Source: DASUAS01 sp963750045 (GTDB taxonomy: Bacteria; Actinomycetota; Acidimicrobiia; IMCC26256; DASPTH01). Taken from it: a stretch of 64,000 bases of DNA. The position numbers and the translations under genes were made by a program. Shown one piece after another: positions 1 through 8,979 of this stretch. The notes under the pieces were generated by a model. The model was not told the DNA's origin and searched no databases. It was given only the letters and a program-made list of their open reading frames with translations. The DNA is taken from the NCBI GenBank assembly GCA_963750045.1, contig CAVVPD010000002.1:62001-126000 (forward strand). Reading direction: 5' to 3'. Position 1 is the first letter of the stretch. Each line of letters starts with the position of its first letter.

Positions 1-167
1 TGACGCACTTCGTGCGCCCCGAGGACTGGCCGGTGATGCCCGTGGAGTACACCGGGTTCCTGCTCTCGCCCTTCGGCTTCTTCGACCGCAACCCCGCGCT
101 CGAGGTGGCCCCGACCAGCAGCCAGGGGAGCTGTCACGCCGGGGAGTCGGTCGCCGCTTCCGAATAG
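1..167 (+). CDS. Copper-containing primary amine oxidase, C-terminal fragment (cut by window edge)
   Basis: Only the last 54 residues lie in the window; the stop is the TAG at 165-167. The visible motifs EDWPVMPVEYTGF and PFGFFDRNPAL are the characteristic C-terminal strand-and-tail region of bacterial copper amine oxidases such as phenylethylamine/histamine oxidases. These enzymes oxidatively deaminate primary amines to aldehydes with release of ammonia and hydrogen peroxide, using copper and a topaquinone made from an active-site Tyr. The Tyr and the copper-binding His residues lie outside the window, so activity cannot be judged. The last 19 residues, after the conserved NPAL, are a low-complexity tail. 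Confidence 0.8.
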   Translation, partial: THFVRPEDWPVMPVEYTGFLLSPFGFFDRNPALEVAPTSSQGSCHAGESVAASE

Positions 168-305
168 CCGTCCACCCCGACGTCGGCGCGGTTGGCGGGC
201 CAGCCACTCCCTCGGCGACCCGACCCCACGGACGACGAGATCGCGGGTCGTCTGCGTAGCGTGCTCGTACCGGGGACCCGGGGCCATTCCACGCGAGGAG
301 CCACG

Positions 306-1168
306 ATGGACATGCCGGAGACGAGCGACGCATCGGCCGATCCGCGGCCGGGCGAGGCGGAATCCCATGACGTCGCCGAGTTGCTGCGCGTCCTCGATCT
401 CGAGGAGCTCGACCGCGACATCTTCCGGGCCGTGAACCCCCGGAGCGACGCGCGCCGACCACGCCTGTTCGGCGGCCAGGTCGCGGCGCAGGCCGCCCGC
501 GCCGCGAGCCTCACCGTGCCCGAGGACCGCAGCCTGCACTCGCTGCACGGCTACTTCCTCCGCGCCGGTCGCGCCGAACGGCCGACGATCCTGCACGTCG
601 ACCGTGACCGTGACGGACGCTCGTTCTCTGCCCGCCACGTCGCGGCGCGCCAGGAGGGCGAGGTCATCATGAGCCTCCTCGTGTCCTTCCACGTCGACGA
701 GGAAGGGCACGACTTCCAACCCGTGGTCGTGGACACCGTTCCCGCGCCCGAGGAGGTGGCGCCGGCCGGTCCGGGATCCCTCCACTCCGCGATCTTCGAC
801 CTCCGGGTGCTGGGGATCGGCTCGCCGGCGGGCGCCTTCTTCCGGAGCCCGTACCGATTCTGGGCGCGCGCCCGCGCCGCGCTCCCGCCGGATCGGCTCC
901 TGCACGCCTGCGTCCTCGCGTACCTGTCCGACATCGGGACCGGCCTGGCGAAGCTCGACGACGACCGGCCTCGCGGCGGACCGAGCCTGGACCATGCGGT
1001 GTGGTTCCATCGACCGGCCCGCATGGACGACTGGGTGCTGGTGGATCTCGTGCCCGGCGCCGCGGCCCGCGGCGCGCGTTCTACACCGGCACCGTGCACG
1101 ACCGGCACGGCCTGCTCCTCGCGACCATCGCCCAGGAGCACGTGAGCCGCGACATCTCGCGCCGCTGA
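306..1168 (+). CDS. tesB: Acyl-CoA thioesterase II (TesB family), one frameshift near the 3' end
   Basis: Double hot-dog thioesterase that hydrolyses acyl-CoA to free fatty acid and CoA. The ATG at 306 is preceded by AGGAG at 296-300. The chain shows the family hallmarks RPRLFGGQVAAQA, SLHSLHGYFLRAG, RDGRSFSARHV and later LAYLSDIG and LDHAVWFHRP. The frame breaks around 1060-1080: upstream codons run into an unrelated tail, while the next frame continues with RAFYTGTVHDRHGLLLATIAQ and stops at 1166-1168, exactly the expected TesB C-terminus. Repaired length is about 287 residues, normal for the family. One missing base explains the break; sequencing error is more likely than decay because everything else is intact. 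It stands alone, with an SRPBCC gene 75 bases downstream. Confidence 0.85.
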
Positions 1169-1243
1169 ATTCGACTAGACCATCTGCATCACTCGCGCCG
1201 GGTCACCTGGCCGAGGTCGTCGAGCGAACGGGAGCAGCACACC

Positions 1244-1624
1244 ATGGGCGAGGCACGCGCAGAGATCACGATCGACCGGCCGGCCGCCGAGGTCTGGGCG
1301 ATCATCGGGAACTTCGGCGAGTTGACCTGGATGCCGGGCGTGGAGACGTGCGTGCTGGAGGGCGACGAACGGATCCTCGGGATGCTCGGCATGCGCATCG
1401 TCGAGCGCCAGCTCGCGCGAGACGACGAGGCACGCACCCTCACCTACGGGATCGTCGACGGCGACATGAACCCCGAGGTGCACGAGGCCACCATCACGGT
1501 GATGCCGGCGGGCAGCGGCTCGTTCGTCACCTGGGACGTGCGTACCGACGACGCCATGGTCGAGGTCATGCAGGGTGCCTACAACGGCGCCCTCGACGCG
1601 TTGAAGCACCAGCTCGAGGGCTGA
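1244..1624 (+). CDS. SRPBCC-family small ligand-binding protein
   Basis: 126 residues. The start ATG follows GGGAG at 1230-1234. The N-terminus (AEITIDRPAAEVWAIIGNF) is the typical opening strand and helix of the SRPBCC / polyketide cyclase-like fold, with DRPAAEVW matching the usual xRPxxxVW entry; the last helix ends in DALKHQLEG. Proteins of this fold bind hydrophobic ligands in a deep cavity and act as cyclases, dehydratases or carriers; no residue here identifies the ligand. Length and helix-grip pattern are standard. It lies between tesB and the convergent amidohydrolase, separated from the latter by only three bases, so the two stops nearly touch. No signal peptide: cytoplasmic. Confidence 0.7.
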   Translation: MGEARAEITIDRPAAEVWAIIGNFGELTWMPGVETCVLEGDERILGMLGMRIVERQLARDDEARTLTYGIVDGDMNPEVHEATITVMPAGSGSFVTWDVRTDDAMVEVMQGAYNGALDALKHQLEG

Positions 1625-1627
1625 GGT

Positions 1628-2797
1628 TCAGACCCGCTTGACCAGGGGGATCTTGTAGAGGTCGTACCAATTGGTGCTGACGGCGCGGGCCTTCGCCTCG
1701 TCGGTCATCGGCAGCGCGTCGAACGCGTCGACCGCCTTCGGGAACTTCGAGTCACCGTGCGGGTAGTCGGTGGAGAAGATCAGTCGCTCGTCGCCGAAGG
1801 TGTCGATGAAGTGGGGCACGGTCACCTCGTCGGCCTCCACCGAGATCCAGCAGTTGCGCGTGAAGTACTCCGAAGGCTTCATCGTGAGGTCCGGGGCCTC
1901 GTACCAACCGGTCCACTCGTAGTGCTCGTCGAGGCGGTACATGAACCACGGCGCCCACGAGCAGTTGCCCTCGAGGAGCGCGACCCGCAGGTCCGGGAAC
2001 CGCTCGAGCACACCGCCGCCGCAGAGGCACGCGGTGACGAACTGGATGCCGAGCGGCTGGCTGAAGGTGTGCCACAGCATGAGCCGATCGAGGACCTCGA
2101 GCCCGAAGTCGGGCTTGAGATACGTCTGGCCGCCGCCGTGGAAGGCGATCGGCACGTCGAGGCGTTCGATCTCGGCCCAGAGCGGGTCGTAGGCCTCGTG
2201 GTGCCAGGGGCGCCGGTTGACGGTTGCGGGCGCGAGGAAGATCGCCTTGAAGCCGAGGTCCTCGACGCACCGGCGCGCTTCGGCCACGGCGCCGTTCACG
2301 TCGTGGGGCGCGACCATGCCCGCGCCGAACATCCGGTCGGGCGCGTGGTCGCAGAAGTCCTTCATCCAGTCGTTGTAGGCCCGGGCGATCGCAGTCGCGT
2401 AGGCGGGCTCGAGACCGTCGGCACCGATCTGGTCGACGCTGTCGATGCCGAGCACGAAGAGTCCGCGCGACGGGTACAGGACCGCCAGGTCGAGACCCTC
2501 GGCGTCCATGGCGTCGACCTGCGACTGCGCGTCCCAGCCGCGCGCTTCCGACGCGGCATAGACGTTGTCGTGTTCCTCGCGCCAACCCGTCTTGCGACCC
2601 TCGATTCGGAGCGGTCGGACACTTCCCAAGCGGAGCATGACGTTGTTCTTGACCTTGACCCGCATGTCGCGCGGCATCTCGGACAGACCGCGGGGTGCGG
2701 CGTGCGCGTATGCGGGCTCGATGTAACGCTGCCAGAGGTCCGGCGGCTCCATCACGTGGAGGTCGCTGTCGCAGATCACGTGATCACGAAGGGTCAT
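1628..2797 (-). CDS. Amidohydrolase-2 family metal-dependent hydrolase
   Basis: 389 residues from ATG 2797 (MTLRDHVICDSDLHV). The open frame extends further upstream, but the extra part is unlike the family and would run into the divergent dehydrogenase promoter. The N-terminal DSDLHVMEPPDLW is the family's first metal motif; later come IAFHGGGQTYLK (metal His) and STDYPHGDSKFP (catalytic Asp in the last barrel strand). This TIM-barrel family includes ACMSD-like decarboxylases and ring-cleavage-product hydrolases, so a decarboxylase or hydrolase of an acidic intermediate is plausible, but the substrate cannot be read from sequence. A second, distinct member lies at 28711-29898. It is transcribed divergently from the NAD(P)-dependent dehydrogenase at 2888. 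Confidence 0.8.
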   Translation of the reverse strand: MTLRDHVICDSDLHVMEPPDLWQRYIEPAYAHAAPRGLSEMPRDMRVKVKNNVMLRLGSVRPLRIEGRKTGWREEHDNVYAASEARGWDAQSQVDAMDAEGLDLAVLYPSRGLFVLGIDSVDQIGADGLEPAYATAIARAYNDWMKDFCDHAPDRMFGAGMVAPHDVNGAVAEARRCVEDLGFKAIFLAPATVNRRPWHHEAYDPLWAEIERLDVPIAFHGGGQTYLKPDFGLEVLDRLMLWHTFSQPLGIQFVTACLCGGGVLERFPDLRVALLEGNCSWAPWFMYRLDEHYEWTGWYEAPDLTMKPSEYFTRNCWISVEADEVTVPHFIDTFGDERLIFSTDYPHGDSKFPKAVDAFDALPMTDEAKARAVSTNWYDLYKIPLVKRV

Positions 2798-2887
2798 CGC
2801 GGCAACCTGACGCGCGCCGCGTCGCACGCGCCACGAGGTACCGTGCGGCGCCGGGCTCCGATGGAGTCCCACCGTCAGGAGGCGCAC

Positions 2888-3766
2888 ATGCGAGTCGGAG
2901 TCGTCGGGCTCGGGAACATCGGCGGGCATGTCGCGGCGAATCTCGTCAGCGACGGTCACGAGGTCGTGGTGTTCGACCTGGACGCCGCGCGTGCCGGCAC
3001 GATCGAGGGGCGCGCGCGGTTACGACGGTGGCCGACGTGGGCGCGGCAAGCGAGATCACCGTGTTGTCGCTCCCAACCCCCTCGGTGGTGCGCAAGGTGG
3101 CCGACGCGTGGAGCACGACCGCGGCCGCCGACGCGATCCTCGTCGACCTGTCCACCAACAGCCCGGAGGTCGTGCGCGAGCTCGGGGCGGCACTCGGCGG
3201 CTCCGGACACCATCTGGTCGAAGCGCCGCTCACCGGTGGCGCCCCCGGCGCCGAACACCGGATGCTGTCGTTCATGGTCGGCGGTGACGAAGACGCGGTG
3301 GCGCGGGTCCGACCCGTGCTCGAACCGCTCGGTCGGGCGTTCGTGCACCTCGGCCCGTTGGGGCTCGGCAACACCATGAAGCTCGTGAACAGCCTCATCG
3401 CGTTCACCACCACGTGGGTGAGCCTCGAAGGGCTCTCCCTCGCCGCGAAAATCGGGGATCCCGGTGCAGCAGGCTGTCGAGGTGCTTCGGACGAACGGCG
3501 TCGCGAACTTCTACCTCGACCGCATGGTCGAGTCGATCGACGTCCGCGACCGCCCGACCCAGTTCGCGCTCGGCCTCGCGGCGAAGGACGCCGGCCTCAT
3601 CGTGGAGACCGGCCGTGCGCTCGGCGTGCCGACCCCCGCCGGTGCGGCAGTCCTCCAGGTGCTCGTGGGCGCCATCGCCGCCGGGCTGGGCGAGCGCGAC
3701 TGGAGCGACCTCGTCGCCGCCGCCGAGCGTCAGGGCGACGTCGAGCTCTGCTGGTCCCCGCGCTGA
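2888..3766 (+). CDS. NAD(P)-dependent 3-hydroxyisobutyrate dehydrogenase-like oxidoreductase, two compensating frameshifts
   Basis: Beta-hydroxyacid dehydrogenase family. The ATG at 2888 follows a strong AGGAGG. The first frame gives MRVGVVGLGNIGGHVAANL (Rossmann GxGxxG). The chain changes frame near 3010-3025, continuing with LSLPTPSVVRKVADAW, DLSTNSPEVVREL, EAPLTGGAPGAEHRM and KLVNSLIAFTT (the catalytic Lys of the family), then changes back near 3450-3465 and ends with the C-terminal helical domain (RTNGVANFYLDRMVESID, LGLAAKDAGLIVE). The stop is at 3764-3766. Repaired length is about 292 residues, typical of the family. Two opposite single-base errors explain the pattern. The enzyme would oxidise a short 3-hydroxy acid to the semialdehyde or keto acid; the exact substrate is unknown. 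Confidence 0.8.
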
Positions 3767-3834
3767 AGCTGCGTCACCGACCCGCGGGAGAAGCGCCGCG
3801 AGCGACGCCAGTTCGAGCTGGGGGTCAGGTCGAG

Positions 3835-4221
3835 CTAGGCGTCGGTGCCGAGGACGTCGGCGGCGGCCCGGAGGGCCGCGACCGAGGCGGGGACGCCCGC
3901 GTAGACCGCCACCTGCATGAGCACCTCGACGAGCTCGTCGCGGGAGAGGCCGACGCTGAGCGCGCCCGCGAGGTGGGCACGGAGCTCCTCGAGATGACCG
4001 AGCGACGCGAGCATCGCGACCGTGATCATCGAGCGGTCCCGTACCGGGAGGCCCGGGCGCGCCCACACCATCCCGAACGCGGTCTGCTGCACGTAGTCGA
4101 AGAAGTCGGGCGCGAGCTTGGCCGCCGGGAACTGGCCGGCGGGGGCGTTCCTCGTCGCCGGCCAGAGCTGGCCCTGGATCTCCTTGCCCGCGGCGCGCAG
4201 GTCGTCGTCAGTCGCCATCAT
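3835..4221 (-). CDS. Carboxymuconolactone decarboxylase / AhpD-like protein
   Basis: 128 residues from ATG 4221, which shares TGATG with the stop of the thiolase-like gene upstream, so translation is probably coupled. An in-frame ATG three bases on is also possible. FFDYVQQTAFGMVWARPGL and DRSMITVAMLASLGHLEELRAHL followed by GLSRDELVEVLMQVAVYAGVPA match the CMD fold. The CxxC pair of peroxidase-type (AhpD) members is absent, so a carboxymuconolactone-decarboxylase-like lactone enzyme or a non-redox relative is likelier than a peroxidase. It is the last gene of the 7415-to-3835 operon and probably serves the same acyl-CoA pathway. Confidence 0.8.
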   Translation of the reverse strand: MMATDDDLRAAGKEIQGQLWPATRNAPAGQFPAAKLAPDFFDYVQQTAFGMVWARPGLPVRDRSMITVAMLASLGHLEELRAHLAGALSVGLSRDELVEVLMQVAVYAGVPASVAALRAAADVLGTDA

Positions 4222-5393
4222 CAAGCCCTTCCGTCGGTACCGAGCAGGTTCACCGTGCAGACGCTCCCGCCACCGACGAGATGCGCGAGCGCGACGCGTG
4301 CGTCCTCGACCTGACGGCCTTCGGCCTCGCCGCGCAACTGCTGCACGCACTCGTGGATGATGGCGAGGCCCGTCGGTCCGCCAGGATGACCCCGGGCCGT
4401 GAGCCCACCGTCGGTGTTGAACGGAATACGCCCACCCGGGCCGGTCTCCCCGGCCTCGACCAGCTTGTCGCCGTCACCCTCGTCGCAGAAGCCGAGCAGC
4501 TCGTAATACTCGAGCTCCTCGTTGACGAACGCGTCATGGCAATACGCCACGCTCACGTCTCGAGGCCCGAGCCCGGCCGCCTCGTAGCACTCGAGCGCGG
4601 TGTCGCGCGTCATCGTCGACGGACCGACGACCGGCCCGACGAACGTGTGACCGCGGGCGTAGGTCTCCGACTGCAGGGCCGAAGCCAGTGGTCGCACCAG
4701 CGGTCGGTCGGGCTGCCGGGAGCGCACGATGTCGTCGCGCGCGAGGATCACGCACGCGGCCCCGTCGTCGGCCGGACAACACATCATCGTGGTGAGCGGC
4801 TGGGCGACCATGCGTGACGCCAGCACCTCCTCCGGCGTGACGACGTGGTCGGGACGCCGGTGCGACATGGGGCTGGCCGCGCCGTAGTTCCAGTTCTTGG
4901 CCGCGATCGTGGCGAAGTGCTCCCGGGTGGTCCCGCGATCGTGCATGCGCCGCTGCGCCCACATGGCGAAGTACGACGCCGGAAGGATCGGCGCGTCGAT
5001 GACCTCTCGCCCGGCGCCACGGCCGCCGGTGCCCGCCATCTCCGTGAACTTGTCGAAGCAGAGCGCCATCGCCACGTCGGCCCTCCCCGACTCCACCGCC
5101 CACGCCGCCTCCCGGAACGCGACCAGACCGGTGGCCGAAGCGTTCTCGATGTGGGTGACCGGCAGGCCGGTGAGCCCCAGCTCCTTCATCGCCTTGATGC
5201 CGAGCATCGACGACGGCTGGATGTAGCCGACGAAGGCTTCGTCGACGTCGGCCAGCGTCATTCCCGCATCGTGCAGGGCCGAGAGGCCCGCGTCGCGCGC
5301 CATGTGCATCATCGGGTAGTCGCGCAACATCCCGAACCGGACCATGCCGATCCCGGCGACGGCGACGCCTTCGAACTTCAGGCCGTGTCGCAT
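4221..5393 (-). CDS. Thiolase-fold (SCP-x / lipid-transfer type) protein with Ser at the usual Cys position
   Basis: 390 residues from ATG 5393, overlapping the OB-fold gene stop as TGATG. Family features are GVAVAGIGMVRFG at the N-terminus, the segment around residue 86 (HIENASATGL), PADDGAACVILA, and the C-terminal HDAFVNEELEYYELLGFC and GGLTARGHPGGPTGL. In true thiolases the segment carries the nucleophilic Cys (ENACASG); here residue 86 is Ser. Loss of this Cys is known in Ltp2-type retro-aldolases, which act in complex with a DUF35 OB-fold protein during side-chain degradation of steroid CoA esters, and such a DUF35 gene is directly upstream. I therefore favour a C-C lyase acting on a CoA thioester over a classical thiolase; that is inference. 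Confidence 0.8.
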   Translation of the reverse strand: MRHGLKFEGVAVAGIGMVRFGMLRDYPMMHMARDAGLSALHDAGMTLADVDEAFVGYIQPSSMLGIKAMKELGLTGLPVTHIENASATGLVAFREAAWAVESGRADVAMALCFDKFTEMAGTGGRGAGREVIDAPILPASYFAMWAQRRMHDRGTTREHFATIAAKNWNYGAASPMSHRRPDHVVTPEEVLASRMVAQPLTTMMCCPADDGAACVILARDDIVRSRQPDRPLVRPLASALQSETYARGHTFVGPVVGPSTMTRDTALECYEAAGLGPRDVSVAYCHDAFVNEELEYYELLGFCDEGDGDKLVEAGETGPGGRIPFNTDGGLTARGHPGGPTGLAIIHECVQQLRGEAEGRQVEDARVALAHLVGGGSVCTVNLLGTDGRA

Positions 5394-5818
5394 CAGTTGT
5401 CGCTTCCTTCCACGGGACGGAACCGGTAGATGACGACCTCGTCGCCGTCGTCGTTGGTGCGCAGGGTCTCGAGATCGAGATCGAGCTCCATGCCGATCTC
5501 GAAGTCATCGGGCCCACCCAGCAGGATGGCCTGGATGCGGGGGCCTTCTTCGAGGTCGACCTGCCCGACGCCGTAGCCGGGCACGTCGGCGTCCTTCTTC
5601 CCGAAGAGCGGCACGTGGCAGTACGTCCACGTCCACAGGCGTCCGCGGGTCGAGAGCTCGACGTCGTCACAACCCTCGTGGAGGCACCTCGCGCACACCG
5701 TGCGGCGCGGGAAGAACACCTCGCCACAGTCGGGGCACTTGCTCCCCAACAGGCGCGGCGGTTCCGCGGGGTCGTCGGGGATTCGGAAGTACCCCGCTTC
5801 GATGGGGACACGGGCCAT
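5393..5818 (-). CDS. Zn-ribbon OB-fold (DUF35) partner protein
   Basis: 141 residues from ATG 5818, with GAAGGGAAG upstream. The N-terminal rubredoxin-like zinc ribbon uses Cys28, Cys31, Cys42 and Cys45 (KCPDCGEVFFP and VCARCLHEGC). An OB-fold domain follows (GRLWTWTYCHVPLFG, GPRIQAILLGG, DFEIGMELDL). DUF35 proteins bind acyl-CoA and form obligate complexes with SCP-x-type thiolases, hydratases or aldolases. The gene lies immediately 5' of the thiolase-like gene with a TGATG overlap, which fits a stable one-to-one complex. It is the second gene of the operon that begins with the acyl-CoA ligase. Confidence 0.88.
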   Translation of the reverse strand: MARVPIEAGYFRIPDDPAEPPRLLGSKCPDCGEVFFPRRTVCARCLHEGCDDVELSTRGRLWTWTYCHVPLFGKKDADVPGYGVGQVDLEEGPRIQAILLGGPDDFEIGMELDLDLETLRTNDDGDEVVIYRFRPVEGSDN

Positions 5819-5861
5819 GGATCCAACTTCCCTTCACCGAGGAGGCATCCGCCACGAGGAT

Positions 5862-7415
5862 TCAGATCGCACGCTCACGACCCGCCCAATAGGGGTCGCG
5901 CAGTGTGCGCTTGTAGAGCTTGCCGTTGGGATCGCGAGGCATCGCCTCGACGAAGTCGAGGCTGCGCGGGAGCTTGTAGCGCGCCAACCGTGCCTCGCAG
6001 TGCGCGAGCAGCTCGGCGCCGAGCTCGGGGGACGGCCGGACGCCGACCGCGGGTTCCACCACCGCCTTCACCACCTCACCCCAGTCGTCGTCAGGGATCC
6101 CGAAGACGGCAGCGTCTCCCACTTCGGGGTGCGACAGCAAGACGGCCTCCACCTCGGCCGGGTAGACGTTCACGCCGCCCGACACGACCATGTCGATCTT
6201 GCGGTCGCGCAGATAGAGGAAGCCGTCGTCGTCGACCTCGCCCATGTCACCGACGGTGAAGAAGTCGCCTCGGCGGTTGGCGGCGGTCTTGTCCGGATCG
6301 CCCTTGTAGGCGAACTCCCCCATCAGCTTGAGGTACACGGTGCCGACCGTGCCCGACGGCACCTCGTCGCCGTCGTCGTCGAGGATCTTGACGTCGGCCC
6401 CGGGCCACGGCGTACCGACGGTCCCGGGATGCGCGAGCCAGTCTTGTGGCTTGGCAATGGTGCCACCGCCCTCCGACGCCCCGTAGAACTCGTAGACGAC
6501 CGGCCCCAGCCATTCGAACAACCGCCACTTGAGGTCGATCGGGCACGGCGCCGCGGCGTGGATCACCTGTCGCAGCGACGACACGTCGTACTTCGCCCGC
6601 ACCTCGCCGGGCAGCGCCATGAGCCGGTGCAGCTGGGTCGGCACCATCGCCACGTCGGTCACGCGGTACCGGTCGACGAGCTCGAGCGCGCGCTCGGCGT
6701 CCCACTTCTCCATGAGGACCACGGTGTGCTCGAGGTGCAACGAGAAGTAGCCGAACGAAAGCGGTGAGAGGTGGTACATCGGCGACGTGACGAGGTGCAC
6801 GCCGTCGCCGCCCGGTTCGATGTCGTAGCGCGTCAGGTTGGCGCTGTAGTTCGCGACCCAGGTCTCGGGGTCGAGCTGGGGCAGATCGCGTTGCACGGCC
6901 TTGGGACGGCCGGTGGTGCCCGACGTGTACTGCATGAATTGTCCGGCGACCCGAGCTCCAGGGGTGGTGTCGGGCTGACCGCCGAGCAGGTCGTCGAGCG
7001 AGGTGAAGCCGGGAATCTCACCGATCGCGATCCTCCCCGTGACCGGGACGCCGGCGGCCTCGGCAGCCTCGTTCGCCACGTCGGCGTAGCGCGCGTCGGC
7101 GACGAGGGCGGTGGCTCCCGAGTCGGCGAGGATGTACGCGACCTCGGCGGCGGTCAGGTGGGTGTTCAGGGGGACGTACTGCCAGCCGCCCTGGAAGACG
7201 GCCAGCAGGGTCTGGAACAGCTCGGCCGAGTTCGCGGTGAGCGTCGCCACCGGATCGAAGGGCCGAACCCCGCGGGCCCGCAGCGCGTGCACCATGCGGT
7301 TGGCGCCCGCGAGGAGCTCGCCGGCCGTCCACCGACGCTCGTCGGCATCGACGAGCGCGATGCGGTCCGGCTCTTGACGCGCCGCGACCCAGAACCCTCT
7401 CGGCGCTTCCCCCAC
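5862..7415 (-). CDS. AMP-dependent fatty-acyl-CoA synthetase/ligase
   Basis: Adenylate-forming ligase that activates a carboxylic acid with ATP and joins it to CoA. I place the start at GTG 7415 (VGEAPRGFWVAAR) because AAGGGGG lies just upstream; the frame stays open 17 codons further but without a ribosome site. Length is 517 residues. P-loop YTSGTTGRPKAV, adenine motif YEFYGASEGG, the hinge region GDMGEVDDDGFLYLRDR and the C-terminal Lys segment DPNGKLYKR are all present, so it should be active. The N-terminal LTANSAELFQTLLAVFQGGW and the overall pattern fit medium- or long-chain or cyclic acid ligases. First gene of a four-gene operon (ligase, DUF35, thiolase-like, CMD), so it probably supplies the CoA ester cleaved by the DUF35/thiolase-like pair. 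Confidence 0.88.
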   Translation of the reverse strand: MGEAPRGFWVAARQEPDRIALVDADERRWTAGELLAGANRMVHALRARGVRPFDPVATLTANSAELFQTLLAVFQGGWQYVPLNTHLTAAEVAYILADSGATALVADARYADVANEAAEAAGVPVTGRIAIGEIPGFTSLDDLLGGQPDTTPGARVAGQFMQYTSGTTGRPKAVQRDLPQLDPETWVANYSANLTRYDIEPGGDGVHLVTSPMYHLSPLSFGYFSLHLEHTVVLMEKWDAERALELVDRYRVTDVAMVPTQLHRLMALPGEVRAKYDVSSLRQVIHAAAPCPIDLKWRLFEWLGPVVYEFYGASEGGGTIAKPQDWLAHPGTVGTPWPGADVKILDDDGDEVPSGTVGTVYLKLMGEFAYKGDPDKTAANRRGDFFTVGDMGEVDDDGFLYLRDRKIDMVVSGGVNVYPAEVEAVLLSHPEVGDAAVFGIPDDDWGEVVKAVVEPAVGVRPSPELGAELLAHCEARLARYKLPRSLDFVEAMPRDPNGKLYKRTLRDPYWAGRERAI

Positions 7416-7476
7416 TCGACCCCCTTGGATACGGATGGCAGTCTCGCGCGGAAACCCGCGCCACACATCCCGGGGA

Positions 7477-8859
7477 TCAGCGGATCACGAACTGCGGTAG
7501 CCAGTCGGCGGTGGCGACGAGCATGTCGTCGGTCATCGACGCGACCGCGTCGTAGTCGAGCCGGCTCGTCAAAGGATCGAGCAGCATCGCGGCGAACACG
7601 GTGTCGCGGTCGCCCGTCACCGCTGCGTCGACCGTCATCTCCTGCGACGCCGACACCCGGCGGAGGCACTCCGCCATACCGGCGGGGAGGGAGACCGCTT
7701 CGCGCCCCCGGACGCCGCCGCCGTCGACGATGCACATGCTCTCGACCGTCGCACCGAGCGGGAGATCGGCGACCTGTCCCTCGTTCGGGATGTTGAGCGG
7801 GAAGTGCCCGGGCCGGTCGAGGAGCAGGCACTGGATCACCGGCGCCACCATCTCGCCCGACGGCAGCGACTCCACCTGATCGGACGCCAGCATGGCGTCG
7901 AGTGCGGCGACGTGGGCATCCTGGTCACGCTCACGATCCGCGATCGTGGTCAGCCCGATGCCCCATCGTTCGCCCCACCGCGATTCCTCGGTGAGGAAAT
8001 TCGGGAAGAACTCGACGAGGTGCCGGTCGCCCGCGCCCGGGAGCACGCCGAAACGGGAGAAGAGCTCGAGCTTCACCTGCCAGTTGTGCAGCACGTCGCC
8101 CTTGGTCCAACCGGGACCCCCGGACACCTTCTCGAAGTCGAGCCCGTCGGGCACCGCCATGGCCAGCGGTTCGTCCGCCCGTCGCGGCGCGTCTCCGAGG
8201 AGCGCCCGTAGCAGGCCGAAGGCGTCCTCCCCCGCGGCGTCCACCGCGGTCACGAACGGGAGGTGGTTCACTCCACCCACCGTGAGGGTGAGGTCGAGGA
8301 AGCCGACGTCGAGCAGGAGACTCAACAGGAACTGTGTGATCGTGACCTCGTGGCACAGCCCGACGGTCTTGAGGGGCGTCTCCCGGGTGAGCGCCCGGCA
8401 GATCGTCGTCATCGGGTTGGTGAGGTTGAGCATCCAGGCGTCGGGACAGCGCTCGCCGATGTCGTGGGCGATATCGAGGAAGACCGGGATGTTGCGGAGC
8501 GCGCGCATGATCCCGCCGGGGCCGACGCTGTCGCCGACGGGCTGGCGCACCCCGTGGCGGGCCGGGATCTCCAGGTCGTGGCGCATCGACGCGAAGCCGC
8601 CGGTCGAGATGTTGGCCACGACGAAGTCGGCGCCTTCGAGCGCGGCCCGGCGGTCGGTCTCGCCCCGCGCGGTGAGGCCGGTCCCCGCGATGCCCGCGAG
8701 GTGCTCGGCCAACGCGACCATCTTCGGCAACGGCGCAGGATCGAGGTCGTGGAGCACGATCTCGGCTTCGCGCAGCTCCGGCGTGTTGACGAAGTCGACC
8801 AGCAGCTTCGGTGTCCACTGGGAGCTTCCACCACCGATGATCGCGACACGCGGAGCCAT
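7477..8859 (-). CDS. Glycoside hydrolase family 4 (NAD- and metal-dependent glycosidase)
   Basis: 460 residues from ATG 8859, preceded by GGAAGGGGG; the longer open frame upstream is not supported. GH4 enzymes cleave glycosides by an oxidation-elimination route using NAD+ and a divalent metal. The NAD-binding N-terminus VAIIGGGSSQWTPKLL, the NLTNPMTTICRA segment, the metal-site motif GLCHEVT and the GGVNHLPFV His motif are all recognisable. Family members act on alpha- or beta-glucosides, galactosides or galacturonates, often 6-phosphorylated; the substrate cannot be assigned here and no PTS genes are near. It ends 61 bases downstream of the ligase start and is divergent from the periplasmic-binding-protein gene at 8980. 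Confidence 0.85.
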   Translation of the reverse strand: MAPRVAIIGGGSSQWTPKLLVDFVNTPELREAEIVLHDLDPAPLPKMVALAEHLAGIAGTGLTARGETDRRAALEGADFVVANISTGGFASMRHDLEIPARHGVRQPVGDSVGPGGIMRALRNIPVFLDIAHDIGERCPDAWMLNLTNPMTTICRALTRETPLKTVGLCHEVTITQFLLSLLLDVGFLDLTLTVGGVNHLPFVTAVDAAGEDAFGLLRALLGDAPRRADEPLAMAVPDGLDFEKVSGGPGWTKGDVLHNWQVKLELFSRFGVLPGAGDRHLVEFFPNFLTEESRWGERWGIGLTTIADRERDQDAHVAALDAMLASDQVESLPSGEMVAPVIQCLLLDRPGHFPLNIPNEGQVADLPLGATVESMCIVDGGGVRGREAVSLPAGMAECLRRVSASQEMTVDAAVTGDRDTVFAAMLLDPLTSRLDYDAVASMTDDMLVATADWLPQFVIR

Positions 8860-8919
8860 CGTGCCCCCTTCCCGAGTCGTCACAGTACGCCGGTCGTCCC
8901 GGCCGAACCCTGAGTCGAC

Positions 8920-8948
8920 GGGACAAACACGCCAGGCCGTTGTACCTT
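8920..8948 (+). promoter_or_regulatory. Candidate promoter of the substrate-binding-protein gene
   Basis: GGGACA at 8920-8925 and TACCTT at 8943-8948 are separated by 17 bases, 31 bases before the GTG start at 8980. The match to consensus is moderate (3-4 of 6 in each box), so this is a guess from spacing and position. Confidence 0.3.
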
Positions 8949-8979
8949 CTCGACCAGTCGCACAACGGGGGGGACCCAA

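Noticed and set aside
192..305. Upstream start for tesB at 192
   Set aside because: The extra 38 residues have no family match, while the ATG at 306 has a good ribosome site.
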